From Marinobacterium jannaschii DSM 6295 (lineage in GTDB: Bacteria; Pseudomonadota; Gammaproteobacteria; Pseudomonadales; Balneatricaceae), in NCBI RefSeq assembly GCF_000620085.1, contig NZ_KK211071.1:5315-67200 (forward strand): a stretch of DNA of 61,886 bases, given 5' to 3'. Below the pieces are notes generated by a model that did not search any database, was not told where the DNA came from, and saw only the letters and a list, made by a program, of their open reading frames with translations. Below are positions 33,457-44,478 of this stretch, piece by piece. The position numbers and the translations under genes were made by a program. Position 1 is the stretch's first letter; each line of letters begins with the position of its first letter.

Positions 33457-35052
33457 ATGTCTACACTGAACAAAGATATCGAAAGTATCGCTGCGCTGAA
33501 GGCCGAAGCAGGAAGCCCCTGGGATGCGATCAATCCAGAATCTGCTGCACGCATGCGTGCTCAGAACAAGTTCAAAACTGGCCTGGATATCGCTAAGTAC
33601 ACTGCCGGCATCATGCGCCGTGACATGGCTGAATTCGACAAAGACAAAACCAAGTACACCCAGTCCCTGGGCTGCTGGCACGGTTTTGTAGGTCAGCAGA
33701 AGCTGATCTCCATCAAGAAGCACTTCGGCACCACTGAACGTCGCTACCTGTACCTGTCCGGCTGGATGGTTGCTGCCCTGCGCTCCGACTTCGGCCCTCT
33801 GCCAGACCAGTCCATGCACGAGAAGACGGCAGTAGCCTCTCTGGTTGAAGAACTCTACACCTTCCTGCGTCAGGCAGATGCACGTGAACTGGGCGGCCTG
33901 TTCCGCGCACTGGACAAAGCACGCGAAGCGGGCGATACAGCTAAAGAAGCTGAAATCCAGAATCAGATCGATAACCACGAAACGCACATCGTGCCAATCG
34001 TTGCCGACATCGACGCCGGTTTCGGTAACGCTGAAGCGACTTACCTGATGGCGAAGCAGATGATCGAAGCCGGTGCTTGCTGCCTGCAGATCGAAAACCA
34101 GGTTGCTGACGAGAAGCAGTGTGGTCACCAGGACGGCAAGGTAACCGTACCTCACAACGACTTCCACGCTAAGCTGCGCGCACTGCGTTACGCTTTCCTG
34201 GAGCTGGGTGTTGATGACGGCCTGATCGTTGCACGTACCGACTCCGAAGGTGCTGGCCTGACCAAAGAGATCGCGGTGGTTAAAGAGCCAGGCGACCAGG
34301 GTGACGTATACAACTCCTTCCTGGACGTTGAAGAAGTGGCGCCAGAAGACACTAAAGAAGGTGATGTACTGATCAGCCGCGACGGCAAACTGGTTCGTCC
34401 TAAGCGACTGGCTTCCGGTCTGTACCAGTTCCGCCAGGGTACCGGTCATGAGCGTTGTGTATTCGATTGTATCGAAGCACTGAATGCTGGCGCTGACCTG
34501 CTGTGGATCGAAACAGCTGTGCCGACTGTCCACGAAATTAAAGGCATGATGGATGACGTACGTAAAGTTCACCCGGATGCGAAGCTGGTTTACAACAACT
34601 CTCCATCGTTCAACTGGACGCTGAACTTCCGCCAGCAGACTTACGATGCATGGGCTGCTGAAGGTAAAGACGTTTCCGCTTACGACCGTGACAACCTGAT
34701 GTCTGCTGAGTACGACAACTCTGAGCTGTCCGCCGCTGCTGACGCTCGCGTTAAGACTTTCCAGGCTGATACTGCCCGTGAAGCGAACGTATTCCACCAC
34801 CTAATCACGCTGCCGACTTACCATACGACCGCCCTGTCTGTAGACAACCTGGCGAAAGAGTACTTCGGTGAGCAGGGTATGCTGGGTTACGTCGAAGGTG
34901 TCCAGCGTAAAGAGATCCGTCAGGGTATCGCATGCGTTAAACACCAGAACATGGCGGGTTCTGACATGGGCGACGACCACAAAGAATACTTTGCGGGCGA
35001 AAATGCACTGAAAGCTGGCGGTGCGAAAAACACCTCTAACCAGTTTGGTTAA
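33457..35052 (+). CDS. aceA: Isocitrate lyase
   Basis: A 531-residue glyoxylate-shunt enzyme cleaving isocitrate to glyoxylate and succinate. The catalytic loop is KQCGHQDGK (about 218-226), preceded by IVADIDAGFGN. The length fits the long Pseudomonas-type enzyme rather than the 434-residue E. coli one. An AAGGA site precedes the ATG, codon use is strongly biased (high expression), and an intrinsic terminator follows. Confidence 0.96.
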   Translation: MSTLNKDIESIAALKAEAGSPWDAINPESAARMRAQNKFKTGLDIAKYTAGIMRRDMAEFDKDKTKYTQSLGCWHGFVGQQKLISIKKHFGTTERRYLYLSGWMVAALRSDFGPLPDQSMHEKTAVASLVEELYTFLRQADARELGGLFRALDKAREAGDTAKEAEIQNQIDNHETHIVPIVADIDAGFGNAEATYLMAKQMIEAGACCLQIENQVADEKQCGHQDGKVTVPHNDFHAKLRALRYAFLELGVDDGLIVARTDSEGAGLTKEIAVVKEPGDQGDVYNSFLDVEEVAPEDTKEGDVLISRDGKLVRPKRLASGLYQFRQGTGHERCVFDCIEALNAGADLLWIETAVPTVHEIKGMMDDVRKVHPDAKLVYNNSPSFNWTLNFRQQTYDAWAAEGKDVSAYDRDNLMSAEYDNSELSAAADARVKTFQADTAREANVFHHLITLPTYHTTALSVDNLAKEYFGEQGMLGYVEGVQRKEIRQGIACVKHQNMAGSDMGDDHKEYFAGENALKAGGAKNTSNQFG

Positions 35053-35079
35053 TATTCATACCCATAAGGGCTGAATCAG

Positions 35080-35108
35080 AAAGGGCGGATTTTTATTCGC
35101 CCTTTTTT
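35080..35108 (+). terminator. Intrinsic terminator after aceA
   Basis: AAAGGGCG pairs with CGCCCTTT, then a T run. Confidence 0.85.
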
Positions 35109-35352
35109 GTTATTTGCACTTCACTACTTCAATTAAAATCACCAGTTTATTCCTTGCTACTTTAATTCCTGATCTGCGCAGTCACTCTTTCAACCCGCCA
35201 TATATCAGCTTTGATTTATCAATCGGGAATCGACCACCTGATATACTTTACCCATTATTTTTACTCCTTACTCGTTAGGCATAGTTAATTTCCCTTAGCT
35301 CCCCAGATACTCTTTACGCCTCGCCCATAGCAGGCTGGTCCACAATAGCTTT

Positions 35353-35410
35353 GCCCTCAGCCCTCAGTCCTCAGCCCTCAGCCCTCAGCCCTCAGCCCTC
35401 AGCCCTCAGC
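35353..35410. repeat. GCCCTCA heptanucleotide tandem repeat
   Basis: Eight head-to-tail copies of the seven-base unit GCCCTCA; the third copy is GTCCTCA and the others are identical. It lies about 300 bases after aceA in AT-rich non-coding DNA. The number may vary by slippage. Confidence 0.95.
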
Positions 35411-35848
35411 AAAAGATAACTTAGACAATTGATTTGTAAGGATTTTGTAGTCAAATATACATATACCAATACGAGATAAAAAGGATGCCACTTATTTCTT
35501 TTAGTTTATGTAAAAAACCAGAACAACTACATCAATCAGTCCGATAATTAAATTATATTCTCCAACCCTTTATTAAACAGGCGCTGCAGAGCAACCAGAT
35601 ACTTTGGCCCTGTAAATTGACTACAAACCAGACGATTAATAGCCTTGTAGCAAAACTACATGGAGAAATTATCGACCTTCATGCTTTTGACATTAGTATT
35701 AGATAAAGCGATCATTAACCCACGGTTTTATTAAAGCACACCTGAAACCCCGCCTTGGGAATTTCCAGCATTGCTTTATCAACCCTGAAAGTTTTGCGGC
35801 AGATTTTGGTTCATGCGATCCGTTTGATCAGCACCGACTTTCTCTCGT

Positions 35849-35945
35849 TGTTCATTGGGCGCCGGAGCAATCCTCCGGTTAATGAACATCCTTATTGGCG
35901 TTTACCCCTGTTTCGCCGGACCCTGCCATTGTGCAGGGTTTTTTT
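35849..35945 (+). ncRNA. Candidate small RNA with terminator
   Basis: TGTTCATT (35849-35856) pairs perfectly with AATGAACA (35881-35888), and CCGGAG pairs with CTCCGG inside it. A clean intrinsic terminator follows (ACCCTGC, loop, GCAGGGT, seven T; 35920-35945). No coding gene ends here, so the terminator must serve an RNA. The 5' end is not located. Confidence 0.4.
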
Positions 35946-36105
35946 ATGGCTGAAATCTCTATTGACTTACTGTATTTAGTGAAGGGCCGTAGCCATCCAA
36001 CCCAAAAAAACCGGCACCCAGGCCATGAGGCAGCAGCATGCGAATAAGTACTTTCCCTCATTACAAGAATCGCTTATGTTTTGAGGACTGAAAGGGAGAG
36101 TATTA

Positions 36106-36942
36106 ATGAGCACGCAATTAACACCCGCACTCAGCGACGCAACACTTCAGCTTGAAGGTGGCGTCGCACTGGTTACTTTTAATCGCCATGATATCCGTAA
36201 TGCGCTGACCGGAAGTCAGCTGATTGACGACATTCTCAAGGTTATAGACTGGGCCAACCAGGATAGCCGCGTTGCCGTACTGGTCTTTACCGGCGCGGGC
36301 AGTGCGTTCTCTGCCGGAGGCAATATCAAAGAGATGCAACACCGTGACACCACCCATAAGGACGGTGCCTTCAGCGGTGATGTCTACCAGGTGCAGGAAA
36401 AATATCGTCGTGGTATCCAGCAGATCCCGCTGGCGATGGAAAAGACTGAAGTCCCTACCATTGCCGCCATCAATGGCCCCGCCATCGGCGCCGGTTTTGA
36501 CTTCGCCTGTATGTGTGATATCCGTATCGGCTCAGACAATGCGCGGATGGGTGAAACCTTCGTAAACCTGGGCATAATCCCCGGCGACGGCGGCGCCTGG
36601 TTCCTACAACGCCTAATCGGCTACCAACGCGCTGCAGAACTGACATTTACCGGCCGTGTTATTGATGCCAGCGAAGCCCGGTCTCTGGGTATTCTGCTGG
36701 AAGTTGTCAGCCCTGAAGCATTGCTGGAGCATACGCTTTCTATTGCAGCCCAGATGGCAGCCAAGCCACCGCAAGCACTGAGGCTGACCAAACGCCTTAT
36801 GAAATCAGCCCAGCGTCTCGAACTGCCCGACTTTCTCGACCAATGCGCCCTATTTCAGGGTATATGCCATAACACTGAAGACCATCTGGAGGCGGTCAGC
36901 GCATTTATCGAAAAGCGCCCCGGTGACTTCAACGGCCGCTAG
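36106..36942 (+). CDS. Enoyl-CoA hydratase/isomerase family protein
   Basis: A 278-residue crotonase-fold protein. The oxyanion-hole segments are GAGSAFSAGGNIKEM (about 64-78) and INGPAIGAGFDFACMCDI (about 123-140), with Glu expected near MGETFVNLGIIPGDGGAW. The substrate is unknown; the sequence is close to single-domain hydratases linked to fatty-acid or aromatic acid breakdown. No beta-oxidation operon is adjacent. GAGAG precedes the ATG. Confidence 0.88.
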   Translation: MSTQLTPALSDATLQLEGGVALVTFNRHDIRNALTGSQLIDDILKVIDWANQDSRVAVLVFTGAGSAFSAGGNIKEMQHRDTTHKDGAFSGDVYQVQEKYRRGIQQIPLAMEKTEVPTIAAINGPAIGAGFDFACMCDIRIGSDNARMGETFVNLGIIPGDGGAWFLQRLIGYQRAAELTFTGRVIDASEARSLGILLEVVSPEALLEHTLSIAAQMAAKPPQALRLTKRLMKSAQRLELPDFLDQCALFQGICHNTEDHLEAVSAFIEKRPGDFNGR

Positions 36943-37062
36943 CAGATACTGAGGCAGCTCCGGCTGCCTTGCCCACTTCCAGTTCGCAGCCAAGCGGAAG
37001 CGGTCGCAGCCAATGCAGTGAATCCGTATAATTTCCGCCAGCTCAATTACTGCGGATATATC

Positions 37063-38034
37063 ATGTCGTCTGATTCCACCCGATCCAAAGCTGCCAAGCC
37101 GGGCCACCACCCTCGCAACATTCATCAGGGACGCTATGACTTTGACGCCCTGGTCACAGCGGAGCCCTCGCTCAGCCCCTTTGTCACCACCAACCCGCGC
37201 GGCGAAGCGACAATAGACTTTGCCGATCCCCAGGCGGTTAAGGCATTGAATGGTGCGTTGCTTAAAGCCTGCTATGGCCTTGCACACTGGGCAATACCCG
37301 ATGGCTATCTCTGCCCACCCATTCCCGGCCGGGCAGACTATATCCACCATCTCGCCGATCTGCTCGCTGCGGACAATAATGGCACAATCCCCCGCAGCAA
37401 GAAGGTAAAGGCATTCGATCTCGGCACCGGTGCTAACTGTATCTATCCGATTGTCGGCCATCGCAGCTACGGCTGGAAATTCGTTGCCAGCGATATAGAC
37501 CCACTCTCCGTCGAGCATGCGCGCCATATCGCACGCTCTAACAAGGCCCTTAAAGGCGCGATAGATCTGCGCCAGCAAGCCAACCCGGAGCATTTCTTTA
37601 CCGGCATCCTGAAAGACGATGAACTGATAGACTGCACACTGTGCAATCCTCCCTTCCATGCCTCCGCCGAGGCTGCGGCAGCCGGCTCTGAGCGCAAGGT
37701 CGCCAATCTGAATAAGCAAAGCCAAAATGCCGGGGAAGCCACCCTGAACTTTGGTGGCCGGAGCAACGAGTTATGGTGCGATGGTGGCGAAGCCGGGTTT
37801 ATTCGTAAGATGATCATAGACAGTGAAAACTGGCAGCAGAACTGCCTGTGGTTTACCTCACTGGTTTCACAAAAGGAAAACCTGCCAGCCATCCTCCGCC
37901 AGCTTAAAAAGAGCGGCGCAAAGCGGATAAAAACCGTAGATATGGCACAAGGCCAGAAACGCAGCCGGTTTATTGCCTGGACCTTCTTTGACGATCAGGA
38001 TCGATCCGGCTGGGCACAGCTACGCTGGCGCTGA
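37063..38034 (+). CDS. rlmF: 23S rRNA (adenine(1618)-N(6))-methyltransferase
   Basis: A 323-residue SAM enzyme. The SAM-binding FDLGTGANCIYPI and catalytic LCNPPFHAS (NPPF motif) are clear. ATG 37063 follows GCGGATA; the frame to 37018 adds unmatched residues. The stop lies in a small 8-bp direct repeat (CGCTGAGA). It converges on the nucleotidyltransferase gene. Confidence 0.93.
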   Translation: MSSDSTRSKAAKPGHHPRNIHQGRYDFDALVTAEPSLSPFVTTNPRGEATIDFADPQAVKALNGALLKACYGLAHWAIPDGYLCPPIPGRADYIHHLADLLAADNNGTIPRSKKVKAFDLGTGANCIYPIVGHRSYGWKFVASDIDPLSVEHARHIARSNKALKGAIDLRQQANPEHFFTGILKDDELIDCTLCNPPFHASAEAAAAGSERKVANLNKQSQNAGEATLNFGGRSNELWCDGGEAGFIRKMIIDSENWQQNCLWFTSLVSQKENLPAILRQLKKSGAKRIKTVDMAQGQKRSRFIAWTFFDDQDRSGWAQLRWR

Positions 38035-38062
38035 GACGCTGAGACGCTGAAGATCCACAGGC

Positions 38063-38623
38063 TCAGAGCTTGCACCCAGTCGGGCGTAGCTCTGGCCAGC
38101 GCTGTAGCCAGCCTTTGACGAGGATTCTTTCCTTATAGAGATCGATCGGGCGCGCCGGGTTATAGGTCAGTTCCAGTGCAAACAAGGACTCCAGACCGAA
38201 AGGCGCGTTTATTTCCAACTCCCCGCCTGCCGACAGCCGGACCGCTATGGCCGTTTCTTTTTCCGGCCAGAACCCCATCGCGTCGGCACAATCCTGATAG
38301 GGGCGATCCGGATGCCTCAAGTGCATCCGGGCCTGGTTTTTCACTTCCCAACGAGTAAGGCCACACCGAGAAGCCAAGACCTGCTGCAGCTCAGCATCCC
38401 TTCCGGCACTGCAGTCTTGCGCATCAAAGTAGATTACATCCACATCATTGAGGGGTGATGCCGCATATCCGTGCAGGTGGTCCCAGGCCCCATTGCGCAC
38501 AAAGCCAGCCGCAACCCAGCAGTCCGGCAGCCCCAGCGCGGCCACATGCCGCAATATAGATAGATTCTGCTCCGTACTTAGAATTCTGACCAGGCGCTCA
38601 GAATGATGCAGTTCAGCTGCCAT
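38063..38623 (-). CDS. Nucleotidyltransferase family protein (NTP_transf_6/DUF925 type)
   Basis: A 186-residue cytoplasmic protein. It has AAGFVRNGAWDHLHG (about 38-52) and LNDVDVIYFD (about 58-67), where DVD is a nucleotidyltransferase-type metal pair, then EINAPFGLESLFAL. Members are annotated as nucleotidyltransferases with unknown targets. It is convergent with rlmF and separated from add by 346 bases. Confidence 0.82.
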   Translation of the reverse strand: MAAELHHSERLVRILSTEQNLSILRHVAALGLPDCWVAAGFVRNGAWDHLHGYAASPLNDVDVIYFDAQDCSAGRDAELQQVLASRCGLTRWEVKNQARMHLRHPDRPYQDCADAMGFWPEKETAIAVRLSAGGELEINAPFGLESLFALELTYNPARPIDLYKERILVKGWLQRWPELRPTGCKL

Positions 38624-39986
<1,363 letters not shown>

Positions 39987-40000
39987 AGCCACTGTTAACC

Positions 40001-40028
40001 AGGCTTTAACCGCGGTTAAAGCCTTTTC
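40001..40028 (+). terminator. Intrinsic terminator after the deaminase gene
   Basis: GGCTTTAACC pairs with GGTTAAAGCC around GC, then TTTTCC. Confidence 0.7.
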
Positions 40029-40222
40029 CTGCCCACTTCGCCTCACAGCTAATTACCCAACCAATCGAACTTCGCCTGAAATTAACCCTGGGCACACCAG
40101 ATAAATTACCCTATTGGGTCAGGCTATCTTCTTAATAAACCGCTGCCGACTTTTGAACCAGTGTTCACTTTCTATACTGAAGTTTCACTACTTAATTAAA
40201 ATTATGTGCGGGCAGGTGCATT

Positions 40223-40852
40223 ATGGCGTCTAAATATCCTTACCTCCGGCTATCCGTTCCGCCCGTCATAATCTGCCTGACACTCTATGCCAGCCCGACT
40301 TTAGCTGAAGATTCGGTACGCGGACTATATGCCGGAGCCGGCTGGCTGAAAGCATCGTTTAAAAACAACTGCGCCGCCGTGAGCGAATTGGGCTTTAGCG
40401 GCCGTTGTGATGACCAGGATGGCAGCTGGAAGGCGTTGCTGGGCGGCGGCCTGTCGGAACACTGGGACTGGGAGCTGGGCTATTACCGGGGCGTCGAAAG
40501 TGATCTGAGCGGCACCATCAATAGCAATCCGGTAACCGGTAAAACCGAAGTCAGCTCTCTGGCCAGCCTGTCCCTGCTCAACCGAGTTTCACTGGGCAGT
40601 GAATTCTCTCTTTTTGCCCGAATTGGCGGCTATTACTGGGACCTCGATACTCACGCGCAGGGTAGTTCAACTTCGGTCAGCCTGTCAGATGAGGGCTGGG
40701 ATGTGCTGATCGGTTTTGGCGCCGATCTGGACCTCGGAAAAAGCGCAATGATCCGCTTTGAATGGGAACGCTTTGTCGCCATCGGCAACGACGAAACCAC
40801 CGGCGAGGACGATATCGACGCCTGGTCTGCCAGTCTGATCTACAAATTCTGA
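40223..40852 (+). CDS. Outer membrane beta-barrel protein
   Basis: A 209-residue OmpA/OmpW-like barrel of about eight strands. The signal peptide runs to about residue 29 (SPTLA). Alternating aromatic strands such as WDWELGYYRGVES and FLFARIGGYYWDLD are seen, and the protein ends in YKF, a Bam-type C-terminal strand. Two Cys near 43 and 57 may form a disulfide. The function is unknown. ATG follows GGCAGG. Confidence 0.85.
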   Translation: MASKYPYLRLSVPPVIICLTLYASPTLAEDSVRGLYAGAGWLKASFKNNCAAVSELGFSGRCDDQDGSWKALLGGGLSEHWDWELGYYRGVESDLSGTINSNPVTGKTEVSSLASLSLLNRVSLGSEFSLFARIGGYYWDLDTHAQGSSTSVSLSDEGWDVLIGFGADLDLGKSAMIRFEWERFVAIGNDETTGEDDIDAWSASLIYKF

Positions 40853-40875
40853 CACCGAATGAGCAGACCGCGGGT

Positions 40876-40915
40876 AAAAAAAAGCTCACTCCGGAGTGTG
40901 AATCGGAGTGAGCCT
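40876..40915 (-). terminator. Terminator after the TehA-like gene
   Basis: On the minus strand GCTCACTCCG and CGGAGTGAGC pair, followed by eight T. Reading from the other strand it also follows the outer membrane gene. Confidence 0.8.
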
Positions 40916-40942
40916 TAAAAGGGTAAAACACTAGAAACGGCG

Positions 40943-41911
40943 TCAGATATTGCCGCCCCGGATTAGCGGACGTGGCAGATAGTGATGCAGATAGCGCAGC
41001 GCCACATATCCCACCACCAGCATCGCAATTGCCAGCTCAACCCGGGCGGCGAGTTCAAACTGCAGGGCGACTGAAGCCTCCAGTGGCAGCGTTGCGATAT
41101 AACCACTGACCTTGAATAAAGCGGTGGCACTGATCACCATCGGAAAGGTGAACGCCGCGTAACCGGGACTGAACGGCAGACGCAGCAGGTCCCAGAATGC
41201 CAGGTAGATCACCAGCGTCATGACAACTGCAATACCCAGCAGCGTCAGCACCAACAGCAAGGATGGCTGCTCTACCAGATTCAGGTATCCGGCCAGGCAG
41301 AGGCTTGGCGGCGCAGCCAGAATAGCGACCGTCGGCTTGGCTCCGTCCGCAATCGCCGTGCCGAAGATCAACCGATACAGCATCAGTGGCAGCAACAGGA
41401 AATAGCTAAAGATACCGAAGTACATCAATGCTTCAGCCACCGGTACCAGCCCGCTATTGGGGCAGGTTAGCGCAGCAACAACCAGACCCACCGGCGGAAC
41501 AAACCAGCTCGGTAGCATCTGCTGCAGATCAAACTGTCGCAAACGATGGATAAGGAACAGCGTAAGAAAAGCCAGATGCATGGCGACCGCAGCCATCCAG
41601 AGCTGGGCTCCGGCCACGGCTGACAGATCAGCCACGCTTCGGCTGAGCACCATCAGCGCCATCGCGAAGGTTGGGATTACACTGCCAATGACCGGATGGG
41701 CAAGCTCCTGCCACAGCGTGACCGGATTCAGTAAAAATTTCACCAGCACGGATAACAATAACGCAGCAGCCAGTGCCGCTCCCGTATACTGCAACGTAGT
41801 ACCGCTGCCCAGGGCCGAGTCCGCACAAAGCCCCAGGCTGGCAATAGCCAGTGCCAGGCCGCTGGCCGGGGTTGGAAACCTTGCTATCTTCCGTCTGGTT
41901 CTGGCGATCAT
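40943..41911 (-). CDS. TehA/SLAC1-family anion transporter
   Basis: A 322-residue membrane protein with about ten helices in the tellurite-resistance/dicarboxylate (TDT) pattern: ARFPTPASGLALAIASLG at the start, LPSWFVPPVGLVVAALT in the middle and SPGYAAFTFPMVISATALF near the end. These are anion channels or transporters; the substrate cannot be read from sequence. It is divergent from a LysR gene, with 88 bases between, so it is probably that regulator's target. Confidence 0.87.
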   Translation of the reverse strand: MIARTRRKIARFPTPASGLALAIASLGLCADSALGSGTTLQYTGAALAAALLLSVLVKFLLNPVTLWQELAHPVIGSVIPTFAMALMVLSRSVADLSAVAGAQLWMAAVAMHLAFLTLFLIHRLRQFDLQQMLPSWFVPPVGLVVAALTCPNSGLVPVAEALMYFGIFSYFLLLPLMLYRLIFGTAIADGAKPTVAILAAPPSLCLAGYLNLVEQPSLLLVLTLLGIAVVMTLVIYLAFWDLLRLPFSPGYAAFTFPMVISATALFKVSGYIATLPLEASVALQFELAARVELAIAMLVVGYVALRYLHHYLPRPLIRGGNI

Positions 41912-41999
41912 GACACTGCCCTCCTATTGAATGCGGCAATCATAGCCAGCTTTAGATGTTTGTGATATACAAACGTTTTATACATTGAGTTAAAGTAGA

Positions 42000-42896
42000 T
42001 TGAACACCAAGAACATCACCCTTAAGCAGCTGCGCATCTTCTCAACCATTGCGCGCGCGGGTTCTCTGACGCTGGCAGCCGAACAGCTATTTATTACCAA
42101 AGCCGCTGCTTCGATGGCCCTGCAGGAGCTGGAGCGCCAGCTGGATACGCGCCTGTTTGATCGCCTCAACAATCGCCTTATCCTGAATAGCCAGGGCGAG
42201 ATCCTTCGACCACTGGCTGAGGAGGTCCTGCAACGGGTTGATGCCATTGCGGTAGAGCTGGGATCAAATGCCAGTAATCAGCCTCCGCTGCGCATCGGTG
42301 CCAGCAACACTATTGGCAACCATCTGCTGCCCGCCCTGCTCGGAGACTTTCTGCGCAGCCATCCCTGCAGACGTCCCCAGGTCGTTATATCCAACACCTC
42401 GCAACTCAGCCAGCAGCTGGAACAATATGAGCTGGATATTGCCCTGGTTGAGGGTAGTTTTCAGTCTGATCAGCTGGATAGCGAAAACTGGCTCAGGGAC
42501 AGGATGGAGATCGTGGCCAACCCCCACCACCCTTTGGCAAATGGCGAGATTCACGCAATTGAAGCTCTGGAAGCGGAATACTGGGTCCTGCGGGAATTCA
42601 ACTCAGGAACCCGCGAGCAGTTTCAGACGGCGCTGGCTCCCAAGCTGAACAACTGGCAGATCGGACTGGAGCTTAACACCAACGAAGCGATCATCAATGC
42701 GATCTCGGCAGGACTGGGACTCGGCTATATGTCGATACTGGCAATCAATAATGCCGTCAGCCAAAACCAGCTGGCGATAATCCGGACCCGTAATGTCAGC
42801 CAGCGACAGCTACGCATCGTTACCCATCGCCAGAAATACCACAGCCCGCTACTGAATCAGTTTATTGAATTTTGTCGCTTCTGGTCGCCCAACTAA
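42000..42896 (+). CDS. LysR-family regulator divergent from the TehA-like gene
   Basis: A 298-residue LysR-type regulator. The winged helix includes AAEQLFITKAAASMALQELE, and a substrate-binding domain begins near residue 92. The only start in frame is TTG at 42000 (stop codon eight bases upstream), which gives the normal N-terminus MNTKNITLKQLRIF. The effector pocket resembles CysB/BenM-type regulators. It likely controls the divergent transporter. A hairpin terminator follows. Confidence 0.9.
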   Translation: MNTKNITLKQLRIFSTIARAGSLTLAAEQLFITKAAASMALQELERQLDTRLFDRLNNRLILNSQGEILRPLAEEVLQRVDAIAVELGSNASNQPPLRIGASNTIGNHLLPALLGDFLRSHPCRRPQVVISNTSQLSQQLEQYELDIALVEGSFQSDQLDSENWLRDRMEIVANPHHPLANGEIHAIEALEAEYWVLREFNSGTREQFQTALAPKLNNWQIGLELNTNEAIINAISAGLGLGYMSILAINNAVSQNQLAIIRTRNVSQRQLRIVTHRQKYHSPLLNQFIEFCRFWSPN

Positions 42897-42927
42897 AAAG
42901 CCACCCCGGCAAGGCTGGGGTGGCTTC
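42897..42927 (+). terminator. Hairpin after the LysR gene
   Basis: AAGCCACCCC pairs with GGGGTGGCTT. The T run is poor. Confidence 0.6.
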
Positions 42928-42978
42928 TGTGCAGCTGCTGCCTGTCAGGCGTTGCAGCACGGCTTCTGAAGAGGGCTA

Positions 42979-43968
42979 TCAGTTTTTCTGACTGCGCTCG
43001 CGCTGTCTTTCACGTTCAGCCTGCTTCTCCAGGCGGCGCTGCGCAATCGCATCATTGGCCTGTGCGCCGATATGCTCCTCGCCCCGCATACGGGCCAGCT
43101 CCGCCTGAAGCTCACGCTGGCGGAAGCGCTGCTTCTGCTCTTCGGAGTGCTTATCGAAGCAACGCGGGCAGCTAACGCCCTGCTCGTATTGCTCGCTCTG
43201 CTTGTCTTCCGCGGTAATCGGCAGGCGACAGGCATGACACTGATCGTAGGAGCCTTTTTCAAGGTCGTGATTCACAGCGACACGGTTATCGAAGACGTAG
43301 CATTCGCCCTCCCACATGGACTGATCTGAATCCACCTCCTCCAGATACTTAAGGATGCCGCCTTCAAGGTGATAAACCTCTTCGAAGCCTTGCTCCTTCA
43401 TATAAGCCGTCGATTTCTCGCAGCGAATACCACCGGTGCAGAACATCGCGACCTTCTTATGCTTTTCCGGGTTCAGGTTTTCTGCCACATACGCCGGAAA
43501 CTCACGGAAGGTTTCGGTATTTGGATTGATCGCATTCCTGAAAGTACCGATCTCAACCTCGTAATCATTGCGGGTGTCAACCAGTACCACCTCCGGATCG
43601 GAGATCAGCGCATTCCATTCAGCAGGCTTCACATAGGTGCCGACCACTTCTTTCGGATCGATCCCTTCAACACCCATAGTGACAATCTCTTTTTTCAGCT
43701 TCACCTTGGTGCGGTAGAACGGGTTGCTGTCATCATAGGATTCTTTGTAACCCAGTTCAGACAGGCGTGGATCGGATTTCAGCCACGCCAGCAGGTTATC
43801 GATGCCTTCGCGGGAAGCGGCAACCGTACCGTTGACCCCCTCTTTAGCCAGCAGCAGGGTGCCACGCACACCAAACTCTTCCATTTTCAGGCGCAGCGGT
43901 TCGCGCATCGCTTCGAAATCGTCCAGAGTGACAAACTTATAGAGGGCACAAACAACAACTTGAGACAT
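42979..43968 (-). CDS. trhO: tRNA uridine(34) hydroxylase TrhO
   Basis: A 329-residue rhodanese-related enzyme that hydroxylates U34 of tRNA for cmo5U/mo5U synthesis. The rhodanese loop is [12 protein letters not shown] (about 176-187). The C-terminal CHACRLP...CPRCF is a probable zinc site, and residues after 275 form a basic, charged tail ([16 protein letters not shown]). It lies alone on its strand. Confidence 0.93.
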   Translation of the reverse strand: MSQVVVCALYKFVTLDDFEAMREPLRLKMEEFGVRGTLLLAKEGVNGTVAASREGIDNLLAWLKSDPRLSELGYKESYDDSNPFYRTKVKLKKEIVTMGVEGIDPKEVVGTYVKPAEWNALISDPEVVLVDTRNDYEVEIGTFRNAINPNTETFREFPAYVAENLNPEKHKKVAMFCTGGIRCEKSTAYMKEQGFEEVYHLEGGILKYLEEVDSDQSMWEGECYVFDNRVAVNHDLEKGSYDQCHACRLPITAEDKQSEQYEQGVSCPRCFDKHSEEQKQRFRQRELQAELARMRGEEHIGAQANDAIAQRRLEKQAERERQRERSQKN

Positions 43969-44478
43969 CAGTATTTCCTGTACTTGCGATCCGGAGCGTA
44001 AATCCGGAGCAGTGATTAGTGCCCGAAAGGGCGTTTAAGGCGCGCATTATAGATCAGACCGACCTCGTAGTCTGCCTGTAGCGCTTAGCAGGTGACTCCG
44101 CCTTATTCTATCTACAAATATTTTTGTTGTTTCAGGCAAAGCATGACTTTAGCAGCACTATAGAGCCCGCCGAAACATGCGCACCGGTGGTGCCGGAACT
44201 GCGACCGAATCTGGATAAATTTCATCGACTTAGCCAGCGAAACACTCCACTCATCAGGGCGCACCCTGATGAGTGATTTAACTGCTGAATTAATTTCACC
44301 GATAGACTGAAATAGTCTCGTTTGTCGCGACTCTTCACTGCCCCTATGATGCCCGGCATTGATCGCCAGCCAGCGCAAATCGGACTCTCCACCCAGTCTG
44401 AATTGCAGTCCCCTTCCTGCCAGATCAGCCACGATTGCGCCAATGGCCCGGTAACACCTAATTTCTGAGGCACGAATA
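43969..44478. other. Intergenic stretch with a perfect 11-base inverted repeat
   Basis: ACTCATCAGGG (44251-44261) and CCCTGATGAGT (44266-44276) form a perfect stem around CGCA. There is no T run. Two overlapping minus frames (44112-44432, 44222-44494) have no family resemblance and are not called. Confidence 0.5.

Larger units (their letters stand above)
35109..36105. other. About 1 kb non-coding, AT-rich stretch
   Basis: No supported protein gene. It holds a GCCCTCA tandem repeat (35353-35410), a candidate small RNA with terminator (35849-35945), a TTGACA hexamer at 35687-35692, and a 21-base match to the adhesin start region near 35276. A 74-codon frame at 35755-35979 overlaps the hairpins and is not called. 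Confidence 0.6.

Noticed and set aside
33370-34800. 476-codon minus frame inside aceA
   Set aside because: It is antisense to isocitrate lyase, whose family match and ribosome site are clear; the frame arises from biased codon use.
35353-35410. CRISPR-like array
   Set aside because: Seven-base units without spacers; a simple tandem repeat.
44248-44280. Hammerhead-like CTGATGA core in a perfect inverted repeat
   Set aside because: The GAAA and the three helices of a hammerhead are not arranged correctly on either strand.
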